Shown: one piece after another, positions 53,087 through 64,000 of the stretch
Layout of the letters: each line of letters starts with the position of its first letter
Numbering within the stretch: the first letter of the stretch is position 1
Origin: Rebecca billardiae RCC1528
Taxonomy: Eukaryota > Haptophyta
Length of the DNA stretch: 64,000 nt
Assembly: GCA_965240325.2 (NCBI GenBank)
Contig: OZ251225.1
Span: 2,108,001 to 2,172,000, forward strand
Direction: 5' to 3'
Notes under the pieces: generated by a model
The model's database searches: none
What the model saw: the letters and a program-made list of their open reading frames with translations, nothing else
What the model was told of the DNA's origin: nothing
Made by a program: the position numbers and the translations under genes

Positions 53087-53164
53087 CCTGGAAACTGGTT
53101 TTGAACCCATGACCTCAGAGTCAGACGCAAGAGCACGCCAGTACTCCCACTCGGCCACAGTACG
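53087..53164 (-). ncRNA. tRNA-like sequence with pol III A and B boxes (tRNA pseudogene or SINE head)
   Basis: The minus strand has TGGCCGAGTGG (A box, 53157-53147) and GGTTCAAAACC (B box, 53107-53097), both matching the pol III consensus, and a D-arm GCC...GGC. The arms expected to form the acceptor stem do not pair, and no clean anticodon stem-loop of 5+7+5 can be drawn. An intact tRNA is therefore unlikely; a decayed tRNA or a tRNA-derived SINE fits better. Confidence 0.5.
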
Positions 53165-54187
53165 AATTATGGATCATCATCAATGTCTTTAAGAGTCTGA
53201 GAATCATTCTCACTCACATCGCGCCTTCAAGATTGGCTGTGAGTGAGTGTGAGTGTGATAGGACCAGTAACTATAATACGACGAATAACAATTCTCAGAG
53301 ATATTCCTTATATACGACCGGTGCACGACCAGTGCACACACTAACATAAGCATAGCTTCATAGTAGTGCTCACGCTCAGGTTGCGACCTATATATTTCGG
53401 GCTATATCGTATTGCGTCTGATACGCGTATACCCATGCGAAAGTACTTTCCCTCGCAGACGTTCATCCATCCAATATCTCATATCTGTGTCAGGCTAGTC
53501 GGGTGTGTCGAGAACAATACCGTATGAAGCTAGACAGATACAAGCTGACAGTGCCAGAGACTGTCATGCAGCGAGCCATTAATGAATCACCTTTATACGG
53601 CCCGGCCCGGCCCACGCGAACACAAGGGGCGTTGCGCCAGCTGGACACCAGAACAGAGTCGGGGCCCTTTTATTCATCAGCCGCATTGATTTTATTCGAG
53701 CGCGCGAGCACTTGAAAAATCGCCGCGGCCAACCGCCGTCGCCGCAGAGGCGCCAATCTGCTTCCGACCTTGTGGACGACTGCGCGCCAGGTCGCGACGC
53801 ACGACGCGCGGGAGAGGGAAGCAGCGCTCGGCATGGTCGTGACACTCTCCCAGACGCTCAACGGTACGGGCACCAAGAACAAGAAGACCGACCTCAAGCC
53901 CAAGTCGCCAAGCCGTGCTCAGCGCGCCGCCAGTACTGACGGCAAGCCGAACAATCGCGGCACCGGCTTCCTCAAGCTCACGCTGCCAGGCCTCTGCGAG
54001 CTGGAGCTGCGGGGCCCGCTGGTCGTTGTTTCCTTGCACGCTGTCCTCCGCACCTTCCGTGCGCTCCCTTGCCCCTCTCAGTTCCTCCTCATCCTCCTTC
54101 TGGGCGTCCATATCCGAGCCTTCAACGGCACGCTTGTCGTCGAGTTGCTGCAAACGTATCTTTCATACCGCTGATCCCGGCGCGATG

Positions 54188-54254
54188 TCGGACGAGCGAT
54201 ATTCGGAGCGCTTTGTCAACGATGTATCCGTCGCTGCCAACTAGGCTTCTGACA
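54188..54254 (+). pseudogene. Duplicated 3' end of the DCC gene
   Basis: Repeats 52868-52934 (SDERYSERFVSDVSVAAN, stop and the following bases) with only four or so substitutions. No upstream DCC coding sequence accompanies it. Confidence 0.85.
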
Positions 54255-54914
54255 CAGTCTTAGATGATGAGATCGATTTGAAACATTCATAATAATCGTT
54301 TCGACTACTCTGGGCTATGTGATGCAGGGCCGTATTCAGGCCAGCGGCGGATGACCGGATGCAGCCGCGTCAGCCGGTCAGGTGCGTACTACGTTACGAG
54401 TAAGTTAACTCGCATATACACTCATACAGTACGGGCCGATCGTTAGGAACACACAACTGATTTGAAGAACCCTTGTGCGATTGTTAAAGGCAACGCAGAC
54501 ACGGTCCGGGCGGGTCCGGCCCAGCCCGGCTGAGGCCGTCCGTCCGCCGTCGGTCCGGGACCGGGGGCGCGGGCCAGGGGGGCGTGGCACGCCGCGATCG
54601 GGCCGCGGCCTCCGATAGACCGGGCGGTGACCGAGACACGCATCAGGATAGTCGTCATGATGTCACTCGTCATGCGTGCTGCTGCTCGGTAGTCGGTACC
54701 GGGTACGGCGTTGCATATATGACGACTCGCCATGATGAGCACTAGTACTCACGGATTCCTGTGACGGATCGCGTGTCGTATCACGTCACACGTATATACA
54801 TGTATGTATATATATATGCATGATATGATGATGACAGCCGCAGACGATCGCGCATGCAGCCAAAGCTAGTAGCTTACAATACGTTTGGCTACGGAGTACG
54901 GTACTGGACACTAT

Positions 54915-55842
54915 TTACAGCGCATCGCGCAACTTCTTTGCAGGCGGCTCAAGCTTCACGTCGGCGACGGCGCTAGAACCAGCAGCCGCGCCTTCGCCCC
55001 CCAGCTGCGCGCCGCCGCCGTCGGAGGCGGCACTCCTTCGCGCACGCCGCTTGCCACCACTGCTCACATCGCCGGCAGCAGCTGCAGAGCGCATCGAGCG
55101 CAGCCGCCAGCACGCGTCCACCGCCACCGCCAGCTCTGAGAGGCGGGCAAGCACGCACGCGTGCGCGGCACCGCCGTGCGCGCCCGCCTCGCCTGCCGCG
55201 ACCTGCTCGAACCAATGGCGCACGAGTGGAGGCAGCACGCGCGGGTCAGCGGCAGCGGATCCGCCGCCATCCACCCGCGGCGGGCCGTCGAGCCACGGCT
55301 CGGCGCCCTCGGCGCCCTCGAGGAGCGCGCTGAGCAGCCGCTTGGGCGACAGAGACGCGTGCTCGGCCGCGACGACAGCCGGAGCGGCCGCCTGCAGCGC
55401 AGCGACGCGGCGGTGCACCTCCGTGCGCGCGCCGTCGAGGACGGCGGAGAGGTCCGCGCCGGCGCGCACGGCGTCGAGCCAGTGCGCGTCGCACGCGTAC
55501 GCGCACGCGTACGCGTGCTGCTCGAGGGCGCAGCGCAGGCGCAGCAGCAGCTCGGCGACCTGCGCGTGGCCGCCAGGCGCGGCTGCCTCGGCAGCGCTCA
55601 GCGCGAGGTGCTCGCGCCACGCGCGCTGGCTCAGAAGCCAGGCAAAGTCGACGTCGGTCACGTTGGCGTCGGGGGCGGGGAAGGCCTCGACGTCGAGCGC
55701 GTGCAGCCCCGCGTACGCGCTGCGCGCCAGCGCCGCCGCCACCTCCACCGAGGTGACCCGCCACAGCCCATCCAGGCCAAGCAGCAGCCGTGCGAGCGCG
55801 CCGTGCGCCGGCGCGAGCTCGACCGGCAGCGGCGGCGCGGGC

Positions 55843-55875
<33 letters not shown>

Positions 55876-56774
55876 TCGTGCTCGCGCAGCGCGTGTCGCA
55901 CGGCGACGAGCTGCATGCTCTCCGCGCGCTGCATCGGCATGCCAGGCAGCTGCCCCGTCCACTGCTCCGCGCTGCGCTCCGCGGGCTGAAAGCCGCACAG
56001 GGAGAACTCGAGGCAGAGCAGGTGCGCGCTGCGCTCGAGGAGCGTCGGCGGCGCGAAGTCGGGCGCGCACGCGCTGAGCTCGGCGTAGCGCGCGTACACC
56101 TCGTGCTGCACCGCTGCGCGCGCGCGCGCAGGCTCGCTCCCCAAGAAGTCCACCAGCTCGTCCACCTGATGCGCGCACAGGTACCGGCAGTGCTTGAGCG
56201 CGCGCCCGAGAGAGAAGAAGAGCTGACGCGCATCCGCAGGCTGTGCACTCGGCCAGCAGGCGACGGTGCCGTTGTTTGGCGCGGGCGCGGCCTCTGCCGG
56301 CGCCGCCTGGAGCTGCTTCCGGAGCGCCCGCGTGGCCGCGACCCAGGCCGGCTCCGCTAGCAGCCACGGCAGGTCGCGCGCACCGCACGTGCTCGGGATG
56401 GTCGGCACAGTCACGCTGGCAGGCATCGCTGCCTCGAGCTCGCGCCAGATGCGCAGCGCGCGCTGCGCCGCGAGGTTGGGGTTGACGAGCGAGTGCACAG
56501 CCCTGTCAATCGCCTCGTTCGACTCCTCGCGCGGCGCCGGGAGTGCGAGCGCACGCCGCAGCACGGCCGCGTCGAGTTGCGGCGCGATGACCTGCGCCTG
56601 AATGCTGGCGTCGACGAGCTCCAGCAGCTTCGGCTCGTCCGTCGACGGGAGACCCTGCGCGCCACCGACCGTACGTGACCACCATTCGCGGTCGATGGGT
56701 GGCTGCGACAGCGGCAGCCCGTAGTGCTTCGCGAGCGCTCGGCCGGGCGGCGGGAGCGTGGGCGCGGAGGCCAT
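54915..56774 (-). CDS. Hypothetical protein, 619 residues, basic C-terminus
   Basis: From ATG 56774 (MASAPTLPPPGRALAKHYGL). The protein is helical, Ala/Leu-rich, and appears to contain repeated segments of about 70-80 residues with patterns such as RDLPWLLAEPAWVAATRALR and VDFAWLLSQRAWREHLALSA (W-LL-x2-x-AW), which suggests an internal duplication. It has a run of nine or more Ala. The end is acidic/basic with VKLEPPAKKLRDAL, a possible nuclear signal. No known family recognised. Its promoter side, 109 bp upstream of the ATG, has been invaded by the TIR transposon. Confidence 0.6.
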
Positions 56775-56890
56775 CCTGTGTCCAGCGACCGAAGACGGGT
56801 CGTCGCGACGAACGCCTGCACTGGAACTCGCGCCCGGCACGTGTCTGCGTTGTCAGTCGGTCGATCGAGTCGACTGTGTCTGGTCACCGT

Positions 56891-59800
56891 CGGGGAACTT
56901 ACAGTCAGACGCTCTGAATCGGCCCCCTCGCTCAGAGCGCTCTGAGCGAGGGGCCGATTCAGAGGGTTTTCCGCCCGCCCCACTGGCGAGCGCGGTCGGG
57001 ACGCACATCGCACTGGGGCGGTGCTCAGCACTGCACTCACGGCTCGCCGCGATGTGTTCGGGCGGTGGACGGGGCTGAATCGGCCGAGAGTGACGGTGCG
57101 ATGGGCCGTGGTGACTCTGCCATCACCCAGTGATCTCGTGCGGTGCCAGCTCGCCCTTCGCTTCGTCGCCACTCGCACTCGCACCAGTCGCGTGCGCCCA
57201 TGGCTTGCCTTTCGCGCGCTGTGTTCCCGCGCAGTGTGTGCTTGGTAGCAGGGTGCTGGTGGCCGGTGGTTGCCGGCGCGGAGGAACGAAATGTTTGCAG
57301 CTACGCTACATCCCAGACGCCATGTGCCCGTCCTCGTCGAGCGATGGACAGACACGCGTGTCGCGCATGCGCTCGCGGAAGCAGGCTGCACGGCGGCGCG
57401 CGGGCCTGGCTGCACGCGCAGGACAAGCTGCACCACACAGCTGCCCCCGCCATGAGCCCCAGCTGCGTACGCACACCTCTTCCGTGTTGTCTGATCCGCC
57501 AGGCCGACACGGTGCGGAGACTGCGTGCGTGAGACACCAACAGTCAGCGGCCACAGCGCACACGGTTGCGTGCGGCAGCAATCTGGCTTACAGCTTTCTC
57601 TCGGAAGCGATGGCCACGTCGACCGGCTGGCAACGTCGGTGCGCTAAGCGATGGCGCGACATCGCTGCTACCTGCCGTTGGGGACCCCTCGCGCAAGAAA
57701 GCCCTCGTTCCTCGTCGGAAGGGCGGGCGCGACCGCGCCACGCCTCCCTCGCGCTGCTCGCATTGCTCACGGCCACGCTTGCGCTCACGCTCGCGACATC
57801 GGCCGCGCCACCGCCCGTGGTAGTGAGCTCGGTCACCACCGCCGTGGTGCTTTCGGGTGCTTTACGTTGCCCTGGCCTACCGTGCGCCGGCAGCCGCCAG
57901 GCGAGTGCATTGGCCTCCGGCCGGCAGGGCGGCCGTTCTCACTCTGCGAGTGCGCGCGCTGGGGCGAACTGCTTCGGCATGCCCGGCGTCCTGATTCAGA
58001 CGGCAAGTGCATCTGCATCCGCCCGACACGCCGCCCACTGAGCGCCAGGCGCCGCACCGATGGTGCTATTGCTGCAGCTGAGCGGACCTGGTGCCGAGCG
58101 TCTGACGCTGTGCATGTTGCGAAACCCACCGCCATTGCCGCACCCGTCCGCATGCGCATGGGTCAGCGCTGCTTGAGGTGCTGCCGTCAGGCGCGCGCGG
58201 CGAGCGGCCTCCACCATCGGCACCGCCGCCGAAGTGCCAGACGCGGAAGGGGCTGTCTCGCCCACGTACAGCGCTAAGCTGCGCGCCGGGCGGGACACGC
58301 CCACCACGCCCGGCGGGTACGAAGTCCTCCTAAGGCTCCGAGCGCCGACGCTGTACGCGGTGACGAGTTGAGCCCTGCTGCACAGCTTCTGCAAACGCCA
58401 AGTCTCGGACTCATTCTATGATTTAACGACACAGGTAGGACGACGCGGGCCTCCTGATTCGTCGGCGGCAGTGCCCGATCGTCGACACGAAGTCGGCGTT
58501 GGTGGCAGAGCATAGCCTGCACCGCGATCGTAAAGCTTGAGCGCGGCCTTGAGCTGCTGAAGCGCGATCCACCTGCGCTGCGCGGCTCGCATGGACCTGC
58601 TGTGCCCCGAGCAAGGGCGAAAGTGCAGGTCCGGATGTCAGCTGGCAGTCTCAGCCGCGGGTAGCAGCTGGTCGAGCCTGCCCCGTGCTCCCCGGGCGGT
58701 CGCGTACGCGCTTGCTGCTCGAGCCAGCTGGCTGGCTGGCGGCGGCTGGCGCTGCGGCGTCGTCCAGGGTGCGCTTTGCCCGCTGCGGCGACGCCTCCTC
58801 GTCGTCCAAGTCGTCGCCCGGGGGCGAGTCTCGGTCATCGTGGAGGGGGGCAGCAGGGGCTGGCGTGGGCGGTGCAGCGGTCGGCGCCAGGCGCGCCGCC
58901 TTGCGCGCCTGGCGTTCCTTGACGGCGCGGCTCGCCGAGGAGCGACGGCTCGATGGAGAACGAATCCGTCGGCCCTCGGCGTCGCGCCGTTGCCCGCGCT
59001 TCCCACGCCGGGGCTTCTTCTTCCGCTTCTGAGAGTGCTGCTGCTCGTCGTTTGCCTGCAGCACCTCAGCGTCCATGCCCTGCGCGGCGGGCGGGCGAAC
59101 CGGCGGGGCCGGCTTGCGCGCTGCGCGCTGGGCGGTCGGCGGGGGAGCACGAGTAGGCGCGCCACGGCCTCCCTTGCGCCGCCGGCTGCCACCGGCGGGG
59201 GTTCCCTGTGGAGAAGCAAGGCCTGCATCCGTCACGGCCGTCGGACTCTGCGCAAGCTGGATTTTTATTTTAATTAAAATCCCTGCAAGGCGGAATGAAA
59301 AAGAGGCTGCATAAAATCCCAATCCACAAGTCATCTCCCCTCATAACGCTGGTACGGCTGCGTTGAAGCTGCCAACGCGAGCCACAACAGTTGTTGTCCC
59401 AGCCGCAGCATCTGCAGCAGCTGCTTGGAGCAGGACTCCCGCGACAGCGACCCCCCGAAGCACCTTCCCGCGCGGCTGCTCGGACGACTGTGTCCTCAGA
59501 TTGCCGCCGCTCAGCCGATCGTCGAGCCACAGCTGCCGGAGGTGCAAGGGCTGCGAGTGCTGTTGGCGATATGTCAGCAAGTGCGGGTGTGCCAGCGGCA
59601 GCGATGGGGCGACTGCCACCGGCGCTATTGCTGTTTCATCAATCGAAGCAACGGCTGCATCAGCTGCTGCGCGCCGCCGCATGTGCCAGTGACCTGTGTG
59701 CGCCGTGGCCGCTGACTGTCGGTGTCTCACGCAGTCTCCGCGCGGTGTCGGCCTGGCGGATCAGACAACACGGAAGAGGTGTGCGTACGCAGCTGGGGCT

Positions 59801-60365
59801 CATGGCGGGGGCAGCTGTGTGGTGCAGCTTGTCCTGCGCGTGCAGCCAGGCCCGCGCGCCGCTGTGCAGCCTGCTTCCGCGAGCGCATGCGCGACACGCG
59901 TGTCTGTCCATCGCTCGACGAGGACGGGCACATGGCGTCTGGGATGTAGCGTAGCTGCAAACATTTCGTTCCTCCGCGCCGGCAACCACCGGCCACCAGC
60001 ACCCTGCTACCAAGCACACACTGCGCGGGAACACAGCGCGCGAAAGGCAAGCCATGGGCGCACGCGACTGGTGCGAGTGCGAGTGGCGACGAAGCGAAGG
60101 GCGAGCTGGCACCGCACGAGATCACTGGGTGATGGCAGAGTCACCACGGCCCATCGCACCGTCACTCTCGGCCGATTCAGCCCCGTCCACCGCCCGAACA
60201 CATCGCGGCGCGCCGTGAGTGCAGCGCTGAGCACCGCCCCAGTACGATGTGCGTCCCGCACCGCGCTCGCCAGTGGGGCGGGCGGAAAACCCTCTGAATC
60301 GGCCCCTCGCTCAGAGCGCTCTGAGCGAGGGGGCCGATTCAGAGCGTCTGACTGTAAGTTCCCCG
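56891..60365. mobile_element. TIR DNA transposon, 3.5 kb, terminal repeats of about 670 bp, 8-bp target duplication
   Basis: The left end CGGGGAACTTACAGTCAGAC and the right end are exact inverted complements. The arms run about 56891-57560 and 59696-60365 and are nearly identical, even keeping the same open frames in mirror image. GTCACCGT flanks both ends (56883-56890 and 60366-60373). A 53-nt near-perfect palindrome sits 20 bp inside each end (56912-56964, 60292-60344). The 2.1-kb interior has open frames (for example minus 58651-59334, basic and Pro-rich; plus 57651-58277) but no transposase DDE domain that I can recognise. It may be non-autonomous or of an unfamiliar family. An 8-bp duplication occurs with hAT, P and Merlin elements; TIRs this long are more typical of Mutator-like or foldback elements. 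Confidence 0.9.
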
Positions 60366-60384
60366 GTCACCGTTGGCGTCCTAC

Positions 60385-60480
60385 AGTTTATATCATACTA
60401 TGTTTTAACGAATAAATAACGTGCACACTTGGTTAAGGCGTGATTGACGCCATCCAACACTGCACAAAGACACCGCGACA
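60385..60480 (-). repeat. Dispersed repeat, copy related to 11563-11645
   Basis: Reverse complement of the 11.6-kb copy (cacttggttaaggcgtgatt, gacgccatccaacactgcac), immediately outside the right end of the transposon. Confidence 0.8.
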
Positions 60481-61349
60481 AAACAGACCCAGCTGTGGTC
60501 AGCCAGGACGGTCATTCCGTCATTGTACTACGTTGTACAGTACGTACTCCGCGTACGACAGTACTGTATTGATGTGACAAGCCTGGGCTTGAAACCTGCC
60601 CCGGTCAGGTGTCGCGGTGAGAAACTGAGCTGCAGCAGATGATTCTGTGCCTACTGAGTACTGTACTGCCTGGCACTGCCGATCACGGGAGTCCTGATCA
60701 CTCCGCCATGGTCAAGTCAAAAGTACGCCGGCGCCCCGTCGGACACTCGGAGCGGCTTACGCGGACGCGACGGTCAGCTGCTCTCCGTTGCTGCGCTGAG
60801 CTGCAGCCTCCTGGTCTGCTCCCAGCCGCGCCGCCCCGCCAGCCCATAATCTCCGCGACGCTGGGTCAGGCGCGGGCGGGCCGCACGGGCCGCGCCGCGG
60901 CGCGGTCGGCGGTGGGCCGGTGCACGTCGCGGCCTCCGGCAGCCTACTCAGTACGGCGCGCGGAATACGATGGCCATGGGGCAGCCTGGGGCGGCCAGGT
61001 GCGGTCGAACCGGCTGCCAGTGAGCACTGCTTTGGTGTCGTCCCATTTGCCATACATCCAATGCCTAGCTTATTCGCCGGTGGCCCTCGTAATGGGATGC
61101 AGGGCATTCGCCCTGCAGTGCAGCTGATTGTCAGCCAGATGAACCTTCCAGCGGAAGGCCGCGAGCATGCAGTGATGCAGTCCCCCAGCAAGAACACCAA
61201 TGGCGAAGAGAAGGCAACGTCAGGCGGGGGTCTGCCATACATCTCGTGACGCCAGCACACGGCGGCGACGTTCATACCCGAGCTCTCGCGCCCGGGTGCG
61301 TGGTCACATCATCGAGCGGCAGACAGGCTCGTGTAGCGGCAGGTATGCG
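60481..61349. other. No recognised gene
   Basis: A minus frame at 60757-61275 and a plus frame at 60639-61127 overlap; neither has domains. Confidence 0.5.
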
Positions 61350-61715
61350 TCACCTCGATGCGCGCACGTAGAGGAATGAGCGCTCAAAGATCTTGTCGAC
61401 GTACCGCTTGATCTTCTCCTTCGATCGTTGCTTGTGCCATCTTTCCCTCCCGCTATCCATCTTGGCGATCCATTTGTGCGTGACGTCACGTGCGAGGTGC
61501 TTGAAGTCCTCCTTGGAACTGATGCGACCTGTGACATAGTACTCGTGCAGCGACTCCTTTACTGCCTTGGCGACGCTCTCCTTCAGCGACCTGTCGCCAC
61601 CGCGTGATGAGCCGCCGTCGGCACGCGCCGGCTTGGCCTCCTGTGCCGCCCGGATGCCGGCATCTCCATCCTCGGACGCTGGCGCCCCCTCGTTGGGTGG
61701 TTCCGGTTCCGACAT
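61350..61715 (-). CDS. SRI (Set2 Rpb1-interacting) domain protein, small or last exon
   Basis: 121 residues from ATG 61715. The C-terminal 75 residues read VAKAVKESLHEYY, VTGRISSKEDFKHLARDVTH and RSKEKIKRYVDKIFER. They match the SRI domain, whose hallmark is a helix followed by GRI-x2-x-EDFKHLAR-x2-TH and a final K/Y-rich helix. SRI domains bind the phosphorylated C-terminal repeats of RNA polymerase II and normally sit at the end of Set2/SETD2 histone methyltransferases. No SET domain is visible upstream on this strand before the next gene (62747). This may be a stand-alone SRI protein, or the last exon of a gene with distant exons; possible AG acceptors lie at 61725-61760. Confidence 0.75.
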   Translation of the reverse strand: MSEPEPPNEGAPASEDGDAGIRAAQEAKPARADGGSSRGGDRSLKESVAKAVKESLHEYYVTGRISSKEDFKHLARDVTHKWIAKMDSGRERWHKQRSKEKIKRYVDKIFERSFLYVRASR

Positions 61716-62746
61716 GCTGCTCACTGCCGACCGGCCCGGCAGGCGGAAGGCCGGCTGCAGAACAGCTTTTGCTCAAGCAGCGTCGACGGCGAGGCGAAGC
61801 AGTTCAAATCGTCTTGGTCCTTTCTGATTCCGTGCGTTCAAGGCATTACTTGTATGGGTAAAGTCATGAGAGCTGAATTCTTTTTCAAAAAGCGGCACTG
61901 GGTTTCCGTCGCCGCCCGCCGCCGCTGCCGCGCCGGGGCACTGGCGCCCGCACCCAAGGCCGTGGCGGCCATCGATGGTCCCTGCGGTCTCACTCACTGC
62001 AACCTTGGAACGTTCGGCTGCTCAGCCGATCAGGAAGTGCGGGAGCGCCGCCTCTCGTCATGTCGTCCAGTCCGGATCCTTAGCAGCTACGAGTTACGAC
62101 TTACGTAGTCCGGAGTAGTCACTCCGCCGTCGGCCGTGCGACGACCTCAGGGCCTCAGGCTGAGTGACTCAGGCTCAGGCGCTGTCAGTCCGTTCACGTT
62201 GACCGTTCCCCGGTCGGCCGACTATAATTCACTAATTGACTGAGTCACTATCCGTGACGTCCGCCCCGGACCGCCGTCCGCCCCGTCCAGCCTCCACCTG
62301 GCACCTGTCCCGCGGGCGGGCTCCGGACAAGGCCTCCGCCCTCCGCCGGCTCCGGTCACCCGCACCGGTGCCAGTCAGCCAGTGCCCAGTCCCGATACTG
62401 TCCCGTATTCCGTAACGGTTACTAACGGTACGGGCCGAATTGGCCACTAGAACAATGGAACATGGCCCCCGTCCGCCCCGAAAACGTGATGCGCGTCGTG
62501 CGGCGGCTGCTCGGACCTCTATGGCGGACCCAACAAATACGCAGCACGCCCCTTGGAGACAGGGGACTTCCGTCCACGGCTCCGACCCACTCCGCGGCGG
62601 CAGGGCCGAAGACGAGGCCCGTGCGCGTGCGCACACGGACTCGGCCACTCCGGCAGAAGAGCTCCAAGCACAGTCGGCTCGATCTGCAAGGGCGCCCGGC
62701 CAAACGGCCGTGCGAGGGCGCGTCTGGCGCGCGCGGCGCGAGCTGC
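61716..62746. other. Intergenic, nothing certain
   Basis: A minus frame at 61773-61997 (74 codons) could be an upstream exon of the SRI gene but shows no domain. The rest, about 62000-62450, has mixed composition with many stops. Confidence 0.45.
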
Positions 62747-64000
62747 CTACCGCATGCCGACGCGGTGCGAGACCGTCGCGAGCACCTGGGCCTTCTCGAC
62801 CGCCTGGAGCCCGGAGGTGTCGAGCACATGCATGATCTGCGCGATGGCCTCCTGCTGCTCATAGGTGAGGGCGGGAGCGCCGACCGCGGCCGAGCCGCTG
62901 TAGCCGGCCCGGCTGGGAGATGCCGGCGGCGACGCCGCGCGTCGGCCAACTGAGTTGCTGCGCTGCACGCCGCCGCCGGGGATGACGCCCGTGAACGAGT
63001 GCTGCGTGATACTCCCGTTGCGCACAGGCGACTCGCCGCGCGCGGGCGAGCCGCCGCGCGCGGGCGAGTTGCCCCGGTAGGAATCGCGCGAGCCCGAGAC
63101 GCGCGCAGTGCGCTCACTCTCACTGTGAGGGCGGGCGGGCGCGCGGACGGGGCGAAGTAGGGTGAGCCGGGCGGGCGGGTCGGGCGGCGTGGCACGTGGC
63201 GCGCGCCGAGCCGCGCGGCGCCGCACAGTCTCTGCTCGATCTGCGAGCGGATCGAGCCGACGGCGCCTTTTTTGATCGTCGGCGCGCCCTGGGGACGAGG
63301 CTCGGGGCCAGCCGCGTCCTTGGGCTCGTGGCCCTCTGCGCCGTGAGCGTGCGACGGCTGGCGCGAGTGTGTGTCGGTCGGAGGCATCGAGCCCATGTCG
63401 AGCTTGGGCACGCCCTGCGCGCGCGCACGCGCGGGGTCACGCGGGCGAGGCGGGGCAGCGAGGTGGATGGCGGCAGCACGCGCGTGAGAGGGCGGTGTGG
63501 CGCGCACACGCACGCGGCCTGTCCGCAGCGCCGCGCCGCGCGTCACGCGTCGCGAAGGCGAGCGCGCGTCCGCTCGCGCGTACCGACGAGCTCGCACCGC
63601 CATGCCCGCCATGCGACGCGGCCCCGCCATACCCGCCCTGCGGCGCGGTGGGCCCCAACGCGGGCGAGTGCTGCCCCACGACCGAGCCGTGAGGTGCAAT
63701 CTTGGGCGGCGGCGAGCCCGCCGCCACGTTCTCCTCTGTTGGCATCTCCTGGTGCATCATGCGCCACTGGTACGAGTCGGTGCGCGTGTACGAGGGGCGG
63801 CGCGCGCCGACGCCGGCCGAGGCGGGCGAGGTGCCGGCGGCGGCGGAGGGCGTCGCGGCCGCCGCCGAGCTCGCCGCCGAGGCGTTCAGCGCCGCCTGCG
63901 CCATCTCCACCTCCGCGCGCTCGCGCTCGGCGCGCTCGCGCTCGGCGCGCTCGGCGGCCTCGCGCTCGGCGCGCTCGCGCTCGGCGCGCTCGCGCTGCTC
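62747..64000 (-). CDS. Coiled-coil low-complexity protein, three exons, 5' end beyond window
   Basis: Complement join 62747-63122, 63227-63414, 63584-64000; all three junctions keep phase. Intron 1 (169 bp) is GTACGC...CGCAG and intron 2 (104 bp) is GTGCGG...CACAG. The first visible part is a charged heptad-like run (ERERAEREAAERAERERAE), a coiled coil or single alpha-helix. Ala/Ser/Gly/Pro-rich linkers follow, then IKKGAVGSIRSQIEQRL joined to ESERTARVSGSRD, then SPARG-type repeats (possible phosphosites). The C-terminus is helical (LTYEQQEAIAQIMHVLDTSG). No family recognised. Confidence 0.65.

Larger units (their letters stand above)
52925..54914. other. No recognised protein gene; holds tRNA-like sequence and duplicated DCC end
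   Basis: Mostly AT-richer sequence. Around 53700-54170 a GC-rich block has open frames on both strands (plus 53770-54174, minus 53692-54153). Neither shows a domain. Confidence 0.5.

Noticed and set aside
53692-54153. Overlapping plus and minus frames as a gene
   Set aside because: Both about 135-150 codons, no start context, no domain; cannot choose a strand.
57130-60125. Mirror-image frames at 57130-58041 and 59727-60125 as two genes
   Set aside because: They lie in the two inverted arms of the transposon and have no domain; likely non-coding terminal repeat sequence.
62422-63699. 425-codon single-exon minus frame
   Set aside because: Only its 63227-63414 part looks coding. In-phase GT-AG introns join that part to two exons in another frame, giving a more coherent protein.

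Overview
The window is GC-rich eukaryotic nuclear DNA, most likely from a microalga. The evidence is short GT-AG introns of about 100-170 bp (donors GTGCG or GTACG), a kinesin, two polycystin-type genes, very long Ser-Pro (hydroxyproline-type) repeat proteins and EsV-1-7 cysteine/histidine repeats. A haptophyte, pelagophyte/stramenopile or green alga would all fit; the sequence alone does not settle it.

Layout. 1-5844 (minus, runs off the left edge): a secreted protein with a signal peptide, a Cys-rich PAN/Apple-like domain and an enormous Ser-Pro region built from a 114-bp tandem repeat. 6.0-8.1 kb: retroelement debris with an inverted repeat. 8.1-19.1 kb: a unit of about 3.6-4.1 kb present three times in tandem. 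Each unit has a minus-strand EsV-1-7 repeat gene, head-to-head with a plus-strand 5' fragment of a DHX34-like DEAH helicase. Copies 2 and 3, plus a partial fourth, also carry a conserved unrecognised segment. 19.1-23.3 kb: a 260-bp inverted repeat, then a PKD2-like channel gene with one intron. 24.7-27.2 kb: an N-terminal-motor kinesin. 27.7-29.2 kb: a phospholipase B-like GDSL hydrolase with one intron. 31.0-40.1 kb: a giant polycystin-1-like protein (ectodomain, 4.1-kb Ser-Pro stalk, GPS motif, several membrane segments). 40-43 kb: mostly empty, with an AT-richer island. 43-56.8 kb: an ATP-grasp enzyme, three unrecognised genes, a DUF726/TMCO4-like hydrolase and a DCC (DUF393) protein; the last two share a 140-bp divergent promoter. 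56.9-60.4 kb: an apparently complete DNA transposon with TIRs of about 670 bp and a perfect 8-bp target duplication. 61.3-64 kb: a small SRI-domain protein and a coiled-coil gene that runs off the right edge.

Themes. PKD2-like and PKD1/GPS-like genes lie 8 kb apart and could encode partners of one mechanosensory channel. Two unrelated genes carry huge Ser-Pro stalks, which fits an extracellular matrix or cell-surface role. The EsV-1-7/helicase array is the most unusual feature: a lineage-restricted zinc-binding repeat family coupled in tandem duplication to decaying RNA-helicase 5' ends.
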